DNA of 60,767 nucleotides from Oscillibacter sp. (GCA_014799845.1 JAAVHF010000049.1:1-60767), one strand, 5' to 3'; shown: positions 37,473 through 48,205, counted from the stretch's first letter. Notes: generated by a model from the sequence alone, not told the origin. Numbers and translations: made by a program.

Positions 37473-38921
37473 ATGAAAAGATTCAAGGGCATCTACTGGC
37501 GGACTTTTACTGTCACCGTAGGCATGGTGGCGCTGACGTTAGTCCTGCTGGGGGCGTCCTTTTTTTCCCTGACATACAGCTATATTATGACGGAGAAACG
37601 GAGCGAGCTGAAGGACCGGGCGGAGATCATTGCCCAGCTGGCTCTGGACGCCTACGCAAAACCCAGCACCACCCTGGCCCGCTTGGAGGACATCCGCTCT
37701 ATGCTGGACGTGGCCGAAATGATGAGCGGAACTGATTTCCTCATCTGGATTCCTTACGACAGCGCCTTCATGGGCACGGATGCCAGCATGGAGAGCGGCC
37801 AGCAGCTGAACCTGCCCGCCGCCATGGGCGAAAAACTGTCCAAGGGCGAGGTTTACATGGGCGCCTCTACTCTGGGCTACTATGAAAAACCCCGCGCCGT
37901 GGTGGCCGTTCCCGCCCGCACCTCCGGAGGAGTGACCATCGGCCCCGTACTGGCCATTGCAGAACCCAATGCCATGACCGAAATGTGGCGGGCTTTCCTT
38001 GGCATCTTCGGCATGACCGCTATCACCGTGCTGCTGATTGCCTTTGTAGCCACGGCCACCACCGCCATGCAGCAGACCAAACCCATACGCGACATGGCCT
38101 CCGCCGCCCGAAAATTCGCCGAGGGCAACTTCGACGCCCGGGTCCACAACACCGGCAGGGAGGACGAGATCGGAGAGCTGATCGAATCCTTCAACGCCAT
38201 GGCCGACTCTCTGCAAAAAACCGAACAGCAGCGCCGGGAGTTCATCGCCAACATCTCCCACGAGCTGAAAACCCCCATGACCACCATCGCCGGCTACGCC
38301 GACGGCATCCTGGACGGCGTCATCTCCCCGGAGGAGGAGAAGCAATACCTGTCTATTATTTCAGGAGAGAGCCGCCGTCTGGCCCGGCTGGTCCGCCGGA
38401 TGCTGGACGTCAGCCAGCTGCAAAGCCTGGATCTTATCAAGCAGAAAACCCCCTTCGATCTCTCCGAGTCCATGCGCCGTGTGCTTGTCAGCATGGAGAG
38501 GAAAATCACCAGCCGTGGGCTGGACGTAGACGTGGAAATTCCCGAAGAATCGGTGATGGTCCTGGGCGACAACGACCTGCTGACGCAGGTGGTCTATAAT
38601 CTGCTGGAAAACGCCGCTAAATTTGCCTCCCAGGGCAGTACTCTGTTCCTGGGGCTGGAGAAAAAGGGAGAGAAAGCGGTGGTCACCGTGCGCAACACCG
38701 GCCTGACCATCCCTCCGGAGGAGCTGCCCCTGCTGTTCGAGCGGTTTCACAAGTCCGACCGCTCCCGCAGCGAGGACAAGGACGGCGTGGGCCTTGGCCT
38801 GTACATCGTCCGCACTATCCTGGAGCAGCACCACGAAAAAATCACCGCCGCCAGCGAGGACGGCGTGACAACCTTCTCCTTTACCGTCCAGCTGGCGGGG
38901 GAGAATCTGAAGACTGTGTGA
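37473..38921 (+). CDS. sensor histidine kinase (HAMP, HisKA, HATPase)
   Basis: FIANISHELKTPMTTIAGYADGILDG; DGVGLGLYIVRTILEQH. Confidence 0.95.
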   Translation: MKRFKGIYWRTFTVTVGMVALTLVLLGASFFSLTYSYIMTEKRSELKDRAEIIAQLALDAYAKPSTTLARLEDIRSMLDVAEMMSGTDFLIWIPYDSAFMGTDASMESGQQLNLPAAMGEKLSKGEVYMGASTLGYYEKPRAVVAVPARTSGGVTIGPVLAIAEPNAMTEMWRAFLGIFGMTAITVLLIAFVATATTAMQQTKPIRDMASAARKFAEGNFDARVHNTGREDEIGELIESFNAMADSLQKTEQQRREFIANISHELKTPMTTIAGYADGILDGVISPEEEKQYLSIISGESRRLARLVRRMLDVSQLQSLDLIKQKTPFDLSESMRRVLVSMERKITSRGLDVDVEIPEESVMVLGDNDLLTQVVYNLLENAAKFASQGSTLFLGLEKKGEKAVVTVRNTGLTIPPEELPLLFERFHKSDRSRSEDKDGVGLGLYIVRTILEQHHEKITAASEDGVTTFSFTVQLAGENLKTV

Positions 38922-38968
38922 TACTTTCTTAGGAAAGAATTTTGTGAGAGTGTAAGGAAACCATTGCA

Positions 38969-40366
38969 ATGGAAGAATTTTGGAGGGAATTGGATCGATC
39001 CGCTGACCAGCCGGACGAGGTCGTGCTGACCTACCGCCAGCCGGATGCCGCGGACCCGGTCACGCTGCGCTATGAGCGCCCGCTGCCCGACTGTATGCGC
39101 CCCCAGCCGGAGGAGCCTCCGGCGGACCTGTTCGCGCCGTCCCGTATCCCGAGCGGTGCAAATAACCCCCTGAACCCGCCGGAGCGGCCCAAGGCCCGGT
39201 GGGGCGTGCGCATATACGTCGTGCTGTCCCTGCTGGTGATCCTGGCCTGTCTGGGCACGGGCGTCTGGTACGTCAGCCAGTACGGCTGGACGCTGCCCGG
39301 CAGTTCCGCCCCCAGCCGCCGGCCCGACTATCAGGACGAACTGCCGCCCTGGGAGGAGTTCTACCACTGGGACACGGAGGAACCGGAGGATACCACAATT
39401 ACGATCCCCAGCTATCCCACCGGCGGCGACGCCCGGCTGGCGCTCTCCTCCGCCGAGGGCCTGCCGGCGCTGTCTCTGAAGGAAGTTTACGACCAGGTGA
39501 CGCCCTCCGTTGTAGCGGTGCTGGGCTGGCAGAAGCTGTATGGCAGCGTGGGCACCGGCGTGATATTCTCTGAGGACGGCTATATCCTCACCAACTGCCA
39601 TGTCATCGCCGGGTGCAGCACCTGCTCGGTGTGGGTCACCGACGCCAACGGCATCGATGAGGAATACGAGGCCAGAGTAGTGGGCTATGACGAGGACGCG
39701 GACCTGGCGGTGCTGAAGATCAACGCCAAGGGTCTGCCCGCGGCGGAGTTCGGCATCTCCGACGACCTGCAGGTGGGCGACCCGGTCTACGCCATCGGCA
39801 ACCCCCTGGGTGTGGAGCTGCGCAACACCCTTACCAACGGCATCGTCTCCGCCATCAACCGGGACGTGGACGTGGACGGCGTGACCATGACCCTCATTCA
39901 GACCACCGCCGCCCTGAACAGCGGCAACTCCGGCGGCCCCCTCATCAACCAGTACGGCCAGGTCATCGGCATCAACACCATCAAGATGATGAGCGAGTAC
40001 GACACCATCGAGGGCCTGGGCTTCGCCATTCCCTCCAGTCTGGCCCTGCGGTGGGTCAACGAGCTCATCGAATTTGGCGAGCTTCAGCCCCAGCCCGTGC
40101 TGGGCGTCACCGTCAACCGCATCCCCGAGACCCTGCCTGATGGCCGCACCGGCCTGCGGCTGGAGGAGATCACCCCCGGCCTCAGCGCCGACCGCGCCGG
40201 CCTCCACGCCGGGGACTACCTGACCGGCTTCTGCGGCCAGGAGATCGTGAATTTCCAGCAGCTCCTGAACCTCCGCCGGGACCTGCGGGTGGGGGACGAG
40301 GTCCCCGTCCAGGTCTGGCGTAACGGGGCGTATCTGGAGTTTACCATGATCATGATGGCGGAATGA
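38969..40366 (+). CDS. HtrA/DegP-like S1C serine protease with PDZ domain
   Basis: YILTNCHVI, DADLAVLKI, NSGNSGGPLINQYGQVIGINT. Confidence 0.95.
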   Translation: MEEFWRELDRSADQPDEVVLTYRQPDAADPVTLRYERPLPDCMRPQPEEPPADLFAPSRIPSGANNPLNPPERPKARWGVRIYVVLSLLVILACLGTGVWYVSQYGWTLPGSSAPSRRPDYQDELPPWEEFYHWDTEEPEDTTITIPSYPTGGDARLALSSAEGLPALSLKEVYDQVTPSVVAVLGWQKLYGSVGTGVIFSEDGYILTNCHVIAGCSTCSVWVTDANGIDEEYEARVVGYDEDADLAVLKINAKGLPAAEFGISDDLQVGDPVYAIGNPLGVELRNTLTNGIVSAINRDVDVDGVTMTLIQTTAALNSGNSGGPLINQYGQVIGINTIKMMSEYDTIEGLGFAIPSSLALRWVNELIEFGELQPQPVLGVTVNRIPETLPDGRTGLRLEEITPGLSADRAGLHAGDYLTGFCGQEIVNFQQLLNLRRDLRVGDEVPVQVWRNGAYLEFTMIMMAE

Positions 40367-40457
40367 TTTGAATGGAGCTCCGTCATAAAAAGGGAACCAC
40401 TGATACGTGGGGTTAAAATTCTTCGCTGGACAGCGTTCATTGTCAGGGGGGGAGGCC

Positions 40458-40838
40458 ATGGGTCCCGACGTACTCTTTTTCTTCAACAAGGACCCAGCCG
40501 CTCTGCCCCTCTACGAGGCGTTTGAGAGCCGTGTTCTGGCGGAGGCCGGCAACGTGACCATCAGGGTTCAGAAAACCCAGATCACCTATACCAATCCCAG
40601 AGTCTTCGCCGCCGTCTCCTTTCTTCCCGTCCGTAAAAAGGCCCAGCGTCCGAAACACTATGTCACCGTCACCCTGGGTCTGAACCGCCGCCTGGATTCG
40701 CCCCGGGTGGACGCCGCCTCGGAGTCCTATCCGGCCCGCTGGACCCACCATCTGCTGATCTCCTCCCCGGAGGAGATCGACGATGAATTGATGGCGTGGG
40801 TTCGGGAAGCCGCCGCGTTTTCCGCCTCCAAACGATAA
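40458..40838 (+). CDS. DUF5655-like hypothetical protein
   Basis: FFNKDPAALPLYEAFESRVLAEAGNVTIRVQKTQITYTNPRVFAAVSFLPVRKK. Confidence 0.65.
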   Translation: MGPDVLFFFNKDPAALPLYEAFESRVLAEAGNVTIRVQKTQITYTNPRVFAAVSFLPVRKKAQRPKHYVTVTLGLNRRLDSPRVDAASESYPARWTHHLLISSPEEIDDELMAWVREAAAFSASKR

Positions 40839-40841
40839 CAA

Positions 40842-40875
40842 AACGCCCCGCCCGGTCTGATCCGGGCGGGGCGTT
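40842..40875. terminator. bidirectional hairpin AACGCCCCGCCCGG/CCGGGCGGGGCGTT
   Basis: perfect stem between convergent genes. Confidence 0.8.
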
Positions 40876-40891
40876 CTCATCCTTGAAGGGC

Positions 40892-41632
40892 TTACTGCTT
40901 CGCTTCCATCAGCTTGCTCAGCGCGGCCTTGTCGCCCACCAGGGTGACATAGGGGTGCAGCTGAAGGATGGAGGCGGGCACCTGGGGGGTCACGGGTCCG
41001 ACAAAGGCGCGCTTGACGGCGTCGGCCTTGTCCTCGCCGCTGACCATCAGCAGGATCTTCTTGGCCATCATAATGGACTTGATGCCCATGGACATGGCCT
41101 GCCGGGGCACGTCGTCACGGGAAGCGAAGAACCGGGCGTTGGCCTCGATGGTGCTCTCCGTCAGGTCCACCACGTGGGTTTCCAGCTCGAAGGCGTCGCC
41201 GGGCTCATTGAATCCGATATGGCCGTTGCGGCCCATGCCCAACACCTGAATGTCGATGCCGCCCATCTGGCGGATGACCTGGTTGTACCACTTGCACTCC
41301 GCCTGGGGATCGGCAGCCAGGCCGTCGGGCACGTTGGTGTTGGCGGGGTTGATGTTCACCCGGCTGAACAGATGCTCCTCCATGAAATAGCGGTAGCTCT
41401 GCTCATGGGTGGGCTCCAGGCCCACATACTCGTCCAGATTCACGGTCTTGATCTCGGCAAAGTCCAGGTCACCCTTCTCATACCAGGTCACCAGCTGTTT
41501 ATACATGCCCACCGGCGTAGAACCGGTAGCCAGGCCCAGCACGCTGTTGGGTTTCAGGATAATCTGCGCGGAGAGGATGTTAGCTGCCTTCCGGCTCATA
41601 GTCTGATAATCTTCGGTCATGTAGATTTTCAT
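40892..41632 (-). CDS. nagB: glucosamine-6-phosphate deaminase
   Basis: [31 protein letters not shown]. Confidence 0.96.
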   Translation of the reverse strand: MKIYMTEDYQTMSRKAANILSAQIILKPNSVLGLATGSTPVGMYKQLVTWYEKGDLDFAEIKTVNLDEYVGLEPTHEQSYRYFMEEHLFSRVNINPANTNVPDGLAADPQAECKWYNQVIRQMGGIDIQVLGMGRNGHIGFNEPGDAFELETHVVDLTESTIEANARFFASRDDVPRQAMSMGIKSIMMAKKILLMVSGEDKADAVKRAFVGPVTPQVPASILQLHPYVTLVGDKAALSKLMEAKQ

Positions 41633-41769
41633 AATGGACACGCTCCTTTTTCATTTGTGATGACCATGGCGATCATCGTTCGGGAATAACCTACCAGTCA
41701 AATTGTATAAGAAACCCCCGTATTTGTCAATGGGGAATTGGGCAGAATTTCACCCATTTTCTTATTTCC

Positions 41770-42771
41770 CTACCGGTCCCGCTTCAAGATCCGGATATCC
41801 TCTCCAAAAAACCGCAGCGTCTGGTATTCTCCTCTGATCCGGGACAGCACCGCCTCGCCGTACCGCCGTCCAAGCTCCTCCACCGGCAGGTTGGTGGACA
41901 GCACCGTGCTCCTCCCGTTCACCAGCCGGTCGTTGACGATCCGGTAAAAGACCGACTGCACAAACGTCGTCAGCATCTCCGTCCCCACGTCGTCCATAAT
42001 CAGCAGATCGCAGTTGAGATACCGGTTGATCTCCCTGTCCGGGTCCTCCTCAAAGGGGTTCTCCCGTCCGAACTTTCCGCTCTCAAACTGCTGGAACACA
42101 TGCCCCGCGGTGTCGTACACCACCGAAAATCCCCTGTTGCTGACCTCCCGGGCAATACAGGCCGACAGAAACGTCTTTCCCAGACCCGGCGCGCCGGTAA
42201 AGAGCAGATTCCCGCTGTGCCGGGAGAAATTGCGGGCGTAGCTCCCGCAGATCTCCCGCACGATCTCCATATTCTCCCTGGGACTGCGTCCATACTCCGG
42301 CCAGCTCTGCCTGTCGTACCACTCCAGCGAAAAGCTCTCAAAGGACTGATTCCCCAGATCCAGCAGCTTGCTCAGCCGCCGGTTCTGCTCCCTGGTGTAG
42401 TACGCCATCAGGCACCCGCAGGGCTTTCCCCCCGGCAGCCACCCGCTGTCCCGGCACTTCCCGCAAACCGGCCCGTCGTCCAGGTAGTCATAGGGGAATC
42501 CCGCTCCCACCAGCCGTTCGGCCCGCTCCCGCTGGAGGGCCAGATTGTTCCTCTCCAGTTCCTGCAAGGCTCTCTCCGGGTCGCCCTCGCTGTCAAAGGC
42601 GGCCAGCACGATCCGCGCCGCCGTTCCCCGCAGCTCCCGGTCGATCTTTTCCACCATGGGCGACCTGCGGTAGACCTCCTCCGTCCGCCGCTCCAGCTCC
42701 TCCCGCCTCCGCTCCCGGTCAGCCTGGAAACGGCGCTGGGCCTCGGCCATAATTTTCATGTCTCTGGGCAT
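41770..42771 (-). CDS. DnaC/DnaI-like helicase-loader ATPase
   Basis: NLLFTGAPGLGKTFLSACIAREV; DLLIMDDVGTE; zinc-binding CGKC...CGC. Confidence 0.9.
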   Translation of the reverse strand: MPRDMKIMAEAQRRFQADRERRREELERRTEEVYRRSPMVEKIDRELRGTAARIVLAAFDSEGDPERALQELERNNLALQRERAERLVGAGFPYDYLDDGPVCGKCRDSGWLPGGKPCGCLMAYYTREQNRRLSKLLDLGNQSFESFSLEWYDRQSWPEYGRSPRENMEIVREICGSYARNFSRHSGNLLFTGAPGLGKTFLSACIAREVSNRGFSVVYDTAGHVFQQFESGKFGRENPFEEDPDREINRYLNCDLLIMDDVGTEMLTTFVQSVFYRIVNDRLVNGRSTVLSTNLPVEELGRRYGEAVLSRIRGEYQTLRFFGEDIRILKRDR

Positions 42772-43800
42772 TTATTCCGCCCCCTTTTCTCCACGCAGCT
42801 GCCGCAGATATTTCTCCATCCGGGCCATATCCTCCCGGGCGGCGTCTCCGGTCTGCTGACGGTCCGCCGCCGGACTGTTCCGCCGACGTCCGCCCGGGCG
42901 GTCCCCGGCCTCGATCTCCGCCAGCGTATGCAGCCCTTTTTCATGCCAGGACTTCAATATCCTGTCCATATAAGGCCACTTCAGCTCCTTGCACTTGACC
43001 ACCGTCTTGTCGTAAGCCAGCTCGATAGCCCCGTCCTCGAACCCCATTCCGCTCCAGACCAGCAGATATTTCTCCTCGCTGGGCGCGGGGGCCCGGTCTC
43101 CCAGCCGCAGCAGGCGCATCATCTTCGGCAGCGCCTCCCGGCTCCTCTGGTATTTCCTGATGTAGGCGGCGGCGCTCTCCTGGGTCATAAGTCCCAGCCG
43201 CGCCCACATATAGCCCTCCTTTTCGATCTGCCGCATAGTGGGCTTCCGCCCCTGTCCGTACCGCTGTACGGTCCGCTCGGCGCAGAAGTTTACCAGCAGG
43301 AAGATCACGTCCGCCGGAAGCCCCACCTGATCGTACAGCCCCAGCAGGATCGCCAGATCCGGCGTGGTCAGCTTCTTCCCCAGCGTTTCCTCCACGGCTC
43401 CGGTGAGCCCCGAGAACTCCTGGCCCTCCAGCGCCCTGGCCATATCGGCCCTGGTGTACTCCGCTCTCCGGTCCTCCGCCTTCGGTTCAGGCGGAGCGGG
43501 GGGGACCGCGCTCCTGCCGCTCTGTCCGGGCAGCGAGACCAGCCCCTGCCGGGCCAGGGTGTCCAGCGCCCGGCGGAATCTATTCTGATCCCAGCGCAGC
43601 TGGGCTCTCACTTTTTCATCGTCCGCGCTTCCCCGGTTTTTCAGCACCGCGATATACAGCAGGGCCGCGTCCCCGTCGCCGCACTGGATGAGCCGCCTTG
43701 CCGCCGGCCCGGAGAGGAGGACGCTCTCGTCCTCCGGCAGGTGGAGAATATATTCGCCGATGGTGTTTCCCTCCCTTTTCCGTCTCTCTATGCTTTTCAT
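42772..43800 (-). CDS. DnaD-domain replication initiation protein
   Basis: LTTPDLAILLGLYDQVGLPADVIFLLVNFC; KSWHEKGLHT. Confidence 0.85.
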   Translation of the reverse strand: MKSIERRKREGNTIGEYILHLPEDESVLLSGPAARRLIQCGDGDAALLYIAVLKNRGSADDEKVRAQLRWDQNRFRRALDTLARQGLVSLPGQSGRSAVPPAPPEPKAEDRRAEYTRADMARALEGQEFSGLTGAVEETLGKKLTTPDLAILLGLYDQVGLPADVIFLLVNFCAERTVQRYGQGRKPTMRQIEKEGYMWARLGLMTQESAAAYIRKYQRSREALPKMMRLLRLGDRAPAPSEEKYLLVWSGMGFEDGAIELAYDKTVVKCKELKWPYMDRILKSWHEKGLHTLAEIEAGDRPGGRRRNSPAADRQQTGDAAREDMARMEKYLRQLRGEKGAE

Positions 43801-43952
43801 CCTCATTCTACATGAAAAGACGGATTTCGTAAAGGGGGAGTTTTTCTTGTCTCTGCTCAAATTCACCATTGCTCCGCGGCAGGCATTGTGATATGTTATG
43901 ACAGAAGCTGCTGATCGGGATTTGCAGGCCAAGAAAACAGACAGAAATGCGA

Positions 43953-43990
43953 AAAACCGCAGGAGAAACGCTTTTTTCTCCTGCGGTTTT
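43953..43990 (-). terminator. hairpin AAAACCGCAGGAGAAA...TTTCTCCTGCGGTTTT
   Basis: perfect 16-bp stem just beyond the spoIIP stop. Confidence 0.8.
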
Positions 43991-44010
43991 CCGTTGTCTC
44001 TGTTTTCCGG

Positions 44011-45234
44011 CTACTCCGCTTCTCCCAGCAGCAGCTCCGCGATCCCCTGACCCAGCAGCCTCGCGGACAGCAGCGCCTCATCCAGGGAGTTGCCCGCCGC
44101 TCCCATTTCCACCAGCAGCGCTCCCGGTGAAACATGCTGATTGTATCTGGAATCCCTGACGGAAATGGGCCGCATCAGCGTTGGAAAGCTGTCCGTCAGA
44201 TGCTGCTGCAGCGCCGCCGCCAGCTTCAGGTTTTCCTGCCATCCATCATGCTGCAGCCCGCCGCCGTCGGTCCCGATGATCAGCGACATCTGCGCCGCGT
44301 TCAGCCCGGCCACATTGCTGACCACCTTATAAGGCGTTCCGTCCGCATCGGAAATGGCGTCTCTGTGAATATCCAGCACCATCGAGATTCCCGGATATTC
44401 CTCCATGGCCTTTTCCGCGGCCTCCAGTGACCGCCCATACGCCCCGCTGTACTCCGGATAATCATGGAGCGTCGGATCATGCGCCACGCTGATCCCGGCC
44501 TCCTCCAGCACTCTGGCGATCTCATCTCCCACCCGCACCACGTTAAAAGCGCAGTCCGTCGTCCTCCAGTCCCCGCTGGACGCGTACTCCTCGCCCGGCG
44601 GCATGGTGTAGGCCTCGCTGCCATGGGTATGTACGATGAGCACCTTCGGTCCTTCCTCCTCCGACAATTTCGCGGCAAAGGACCCGTCAAACAGCGTCTC
44701 ATCAAAGCTCTTACTGGAGCGGTTGTTGATATACACGTCCCCCGTAACGATATACCCGTCAGCGGAGGAAGGCGTCAGCGTCCTGGCCTGTACTCCGTTA
44801 TCCGCAAACACCAGCGGCGTCTCCGCCTGTACCGGCTCCTCCGCAATGGGTGCAGACGGCCTCGCCGGCCTTTTGATCTCTTCTTTTTCCTTCTCCCCGG
44901 CGTCCTCCTCAGGTTCAGTATTGTCCACATGGCTGTCGTCCTCTTCCTCCGTCTGCCGCAATTCCAGCACCGCCTCCCGGCTGGAGAGCAGCACCGGGCT
45001 CTGTCCGATAGCCATTGCCGCCCGCACCGGCAGCGCCCCGCCGGTCCAAAGTCCTTCCAGCTGGCTTTTCAGAATTCCCACCGCCCAGAGATTTTTTTCC
45101 CCCAGAGCCTCCAGCGCGGAGGAAAGATTGGTGCTGGCCGCCGTAGCGGCCACCACGTAAATCACCGCTCCCGCCGCCAGCAGGGCGGCGATCCGCCGCA
45201 GCCATTGCGGATGGGGTCTTCTCCTGATCGTCAC
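44011..45234 (-). CDS. spoIIP: stage II sporulation protein P
   Basis: VLIVHTHGSEAYTMPPGEEY; MVLDIHRDAI; VEMGAAGNSLDEAL; GTG start likely. Confidence 0.9.
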   Translation of the reverse strand: MTIRRRPHPQWLRRIAALLAAGAVIYVVAATAASTNLSSALEALGEKNLWAVGILKSQLEGLWTGGALPVRAAMAIGQSPVLLSSREAVLELRQTEEEDDSHVDNTEPEEDAGEKEKEEIKRPARPSAPIAEEPVQAETPLVFADNGVQARTLTPSSADGYIVTGDVYINNRSSKSFDETLFDGSFAAKLSEEEGPKVLIVHTHGSEAYTMPPGEEYASSGDWRTTDCAFNVVRVGDEIARVLEEAGISVAHDPTLHDYPEYSGAYGRSLEAAEKAMEEYPGISMVLDIHRDAISDADGTPYKVVSNVAGLNAAQMSLIIGTDGGGLQHDGWQENLKLAAALQQHLTDSFPTLMRPISVRDSRYNQHVSPGALLVEMGAAGNSLDEALLSARLLGQGIAELLLGEAE

Positions 45235-45419
45235 TTTGGTTGTCCCCTTTCGTATGCTTTTGTTGCTCGTCCAAACATATTCGGGGCCTGTCCAAAATAT
45301 GACCGGGATGCCCTGCCAAGGGAGGCCGTCCGTCACAGGCCGCGGGTATCTTTACCTCGCAAAATCCACAAAACCCGCCGGATTTGTGGAAAAGTCCGGT
45401 GAGTTTTTCAGTTATTTCC

Positions 45420-46865
45420 CTATTGACGCCACGCCCTTCTCAGGGCTTCCACCAGCTCCCCAATCTCCTCATCTCTCAATGAAGCGTATCCCAAGATCAC
45501 GCAGTTTTCTCCGCACAATTCCTTCCGTTCCATATAGTATTCACTGAGCCCCTTGATTTTCACCCCTTCCCGCATCGCGGACGCGATCATCTCTTTTTCT
45601 CCCGGTCCCCCGGGCAGCTCCAGCAGCAAATGCAGCCCGGTATGCCGTCCCGACAGCCGGATTCCGTCCCGGCCGAAGGCCTTCTCCAGCGCCTCCGCAA
45701 GCTGTTCCATTCTTCCCTTATACGCCCCCCGCATCCTGGCCAGATGCCGGGTAAAATATCCTCCCTCCAGAAACAGACGCAGCGTCTGCTGCTCAAACCG
45801 GCTCACCGTATTGGAGTAGCTCCCGAACGCCCGCCCGTATTCCTCCATCAACCCCCATGGCAGCACCATGCACGCGATCCGGATACTGGGCGCCAGACTC
45901 TTGGAGAAGGTGCATAAATACACCACCCGCCCATCCGGTCCCGCCATTCCCTGCAAGCTGGGCAGAGGCCGCATGTCAAACCGGAATTCCGCGTCATAAT
46001 CGTCCTCCAGGATATACCGCCCCGGTTTTGCCGAGGCCCACCGCAGCAGCTGCGCCCGCCGTCCCACGGGCATTGTCACGCCGGTAGGGAAGTGGTGGCT
46101 GGGCGTCACATAGCACAGATCCGCCCCGCTCTCCTCCAGTTCCACCGGGTCCAGCCCGCCGCCGTCGATCCCCACGCACCGGCAGGGTATCCCATTATTC
46201 TCCAAAATGGTCCTGGGCCGGTCATACCCCGGATTTTCCACCGCCGCCGTCATTTCCCGAAACCCGCCATGCCCTTTCAGCAGCTGCGCCAGCAGCCCCA
46301 GCAGATACTCCACTCCGGCCCCGACCACGATCTGTCCCGGGTCGCAGACCACGCCCCGGTAAGCCCGCAGATACTCCGCCAGCTCTCTCCGCAGCTCCCG
46401 GTCCCCCTGTCTGTGCCCATGGTGCAGCAGCTTTTCGCCGTTATACAGCAGCTCCTTCTGAATCCTCCCCCATGTCCGGAAGGGGAACAGCCCCGTATCC
46501 ACCGCCCCTGTGGACAGATCAAACCGCACGGCAGGGGAGGGGACCTCCTCCGATCCATCCCTGCTTTTTTCAGCACCGGACCGCCCCGCCTGCGGCAGCA
46601 TATCCACATATTCCAGCACAAAAAATCCGCTTTTCGCCCGCGCCTCCAGATACCCTTCCGCTACCAGCATCTGATACGCGGTATCCACGGTGTTCACCGC
46701 CACCGCCAGCTGAGACGCCAGACTCCGCTTCCCGGGCAGCTTGTCTCCTGTCCGCAGCGTCCCGCCGCGGATTTGCTCCGCCAGACTGTCGTACAACTGT
46801 TGATACAATGGCTTTTCACCCGCGGGGTCCAGACAGATGGTCAACTCCAGCATACGCGCCTCCAA
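45420..46865 (-). CDS. MocR/PdxR-type regulator (GntR HTH plus aminotransferase domain)
   Basis: KPLYQQLYDSLAEQIRGGTLRTGDKLPGKRSLASQLAVAVNTVDTAYQMLVAEGYL; ILEDDYDAEFRF; YLCTFSKSLAPSIRI. Confidence 0.93.
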   Translation of the reverse strand: MEARMLELTICLDPAGEKPLYQQLYDSLAEQIRGGTLRTGDKLPGKRSLASQLAVAVNTVDTAYQMLVAEGYLEARAKSGFFVLEYVDMLPQAGRSGAEKSRDGSEEVPSPAVRFDLSTGAVDTGLFPFRTWGRIQKELLYNGEKLLHHGHRQGDRELRRELAEYLRAYRGVVCDPGQIVVGAGVEYLLGLLAQLLKGHGGFREMTAAVENPGYDRPRTILENNGIPCRCVGIDGGGLDPVELEESGADLCYVTPSHHFPTGVTMPVGRRAQLLRWASAKPGRYILEDDYDAEFRFDMRPLPSLQGMAGPDGRVVYLCTFSKSLAPSIRIACMVLPWGLMEEYGRAFGSYSNTVSRFEQQTLRLFLEGGYFTRHLARMRGAYKGRMEQLAEALEKAFGRDGIRLSGRHTGLHLLLELPGGPGEKEMIASAMREGVKIKGLSEYYMERKELCGENCVILGYASLRDEEIGELVEALRRAWRQ

Positions 46866-46882
46866 CTGATACCATAAAAAAA

Positions 46883-46924
46883 TTCTATTCTGGCAGTTTC
46901 AATAGAACCAGACAGCGCTATAAT
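46883..46924 (+). promoter_or_regulatory. divergent regulatory region: TTCTATT-N11-AATAGAA inverted repeat and TATAAT -10
   Basis: 7-bp perfect inverted repeat at 46883-46889/46901-46907; TATAAT 46919-46924. Confidence 0.55.
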
Positions 46925-46975
46925 AACATCAACAACATCCCCCGTCAAGAGGGACCATAAAAGGAGATACCCGCT

Positions 46976-47560
46976 ATGAAAACTGCCCCTGTCAAACTGA
47001 AAAAGTATTTCACCGTGCGCAACATCGCGCTGACCGGCATTTTAGCTGCCGCTATTTTCGTGTTGACAAAATTCATCAGTATCCCCATCCCCAGTCCTCT
47101 GGGCAAGACGGCCCTGTCGGTCGGCAACGCTATGTGTATCCTGTCCGCCCTTCTGTTCGGCCCCATTACCGGCGGACTGGCCGCGGGCATTGGCAACGCT
47201 CTGGTGGACCTGTCGGACCCCGCCTGGGCTCCCGAGTTCTGGATCACCTTTATCAACAAATTCCTCATGGCCTTCGTCGCGGGACTGGTCATGCACAAGA
47301 TGAAACCGGGCGCCAAAAACCTGCGGGTCTGGGTCGCCGGCCTTCTCGGCTCCCTGACTTACTGCCTGCTGTATGTGACCAAGAACATCCTCTCCGGCGT
47401 GTTTGTCAAGAGCTTCACCTGGGAGGTAGCCATTGCGGAGACCCTGACCGTGAAGCTGCCGGTCACTTTGACCAACGCCATCATCGCCATGGTCTGCGCC
47501 GGGCTGCTGTACTTTGTCCTGAACCAGCCCCTCCGCAAGGCTCATGTGCTGTCGGCCTGA
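46976..47560 (+). CDS. ECF transporter S component
   Basis: VRNIALTGILAAAIFVLTKFISIPIPSPLGKTALSVGNAMCILSALLFGPITGGLAAGIGNALVDL. Confidence 0.88.
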   Translation: MKTAPVKLKKYFTVRNIALTGILAAAIFVLTKFISIPIPSPLGKTALSVGNAMCILSALLFGPITGGLAAGIGNALVDLSDPAWAPEFWITFINKFLMAFVAGLVMHKMKPGAKNLRVWVAGLLGSLTYCLLYVTKNILSGVFVKSFTWEVAIAETLTVKLPVTLTNAIIAMVCAGLLYFVLNQPLRKAHVLSA

Positions 47561-47584
47561 CCAAATACGCAAGTATTCTCCCAA

Positions 47585-47614
47585 CGAGGGCGCGGACGTT
47601 TGTCCGCGCCCTCG
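47585..47614 (+). terminator. hairpin CGAGGGCGCGGAC/GTCCGCGCCCTCG
   Basis: perfect stem after ECF-S gene. Confidence 0.7.
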
Positions 47615-47737
47615 CTCCATTACTATGCGGCAAAGCGGCTGTCTGAGGAACGCTTTTATTCGGTGCCTTGACAGATTGCCAGCCCTGTGATATGATGCTG
47701 ACTAAACAAATCCAGTCTGAAGTTAAAGGTTTATCTT

Positions 47738-48205
47738 ATGAAAGATCACGATTATATGGACGGCCGCTGCGGCCATCATGGGAACGGCTGGGAGGACCTG
47801 GCCGAGTCCCTGGAGCATACCGGCCGGCTTCTTTCTCACTGCCTGGGAAAGCGCCGGGGCCAGGGGAGGATTTTGCGAATCCTCTGCCAGCAGGAACAAA
47901 TGAGTCAGAAAGAGCTTCAGGATATCCTGCACATCCAGCCAGGCTCCATGAGTGAGATCGCGGCCAAGCTGGAGAACAGGGGATTGATTGTCCGTGGCCG
48001 GGACGATGCAGACAAGCGGAAGATTTTGCTGTCCATCACTGACGAGGGACGGACTTGGGTAAGCCAGCGGGACGATGCCGCTATCCGACAGCAGCGGGCA
48101 GAACTCTTTTCCAGCTTGAGTCAGGAGGAGCAGGATACCTTGCGGACGCTGCTGGAAAGGCTGTCCGCTGATTGGAAGCAGCGCCTGGAGAGCGAGAAAC
48201 AATAG
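47738..48205 (+). CDS. MarR-family transcriptional regulator
   Basis: GRILRILCQQEQMSQKELQDILHIQPGSMSEIAAKLENRGLIVRGRDDADKRKILLSIT. Confidence 0.92.
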   Translation: MKDHDYMDGRCGHHGNGWEDLAESLEHTGRLLSHCLGKRRGQGRILRILCQQEQMSQKELQDILHIQPGSMSEIAAKLENRGLIVRGRDDADKRKILLSITDEGRTWVSQRDDAAIRQQRAELFSSLSQEEQDTLRTLLERLSADWKQRLESEKQ

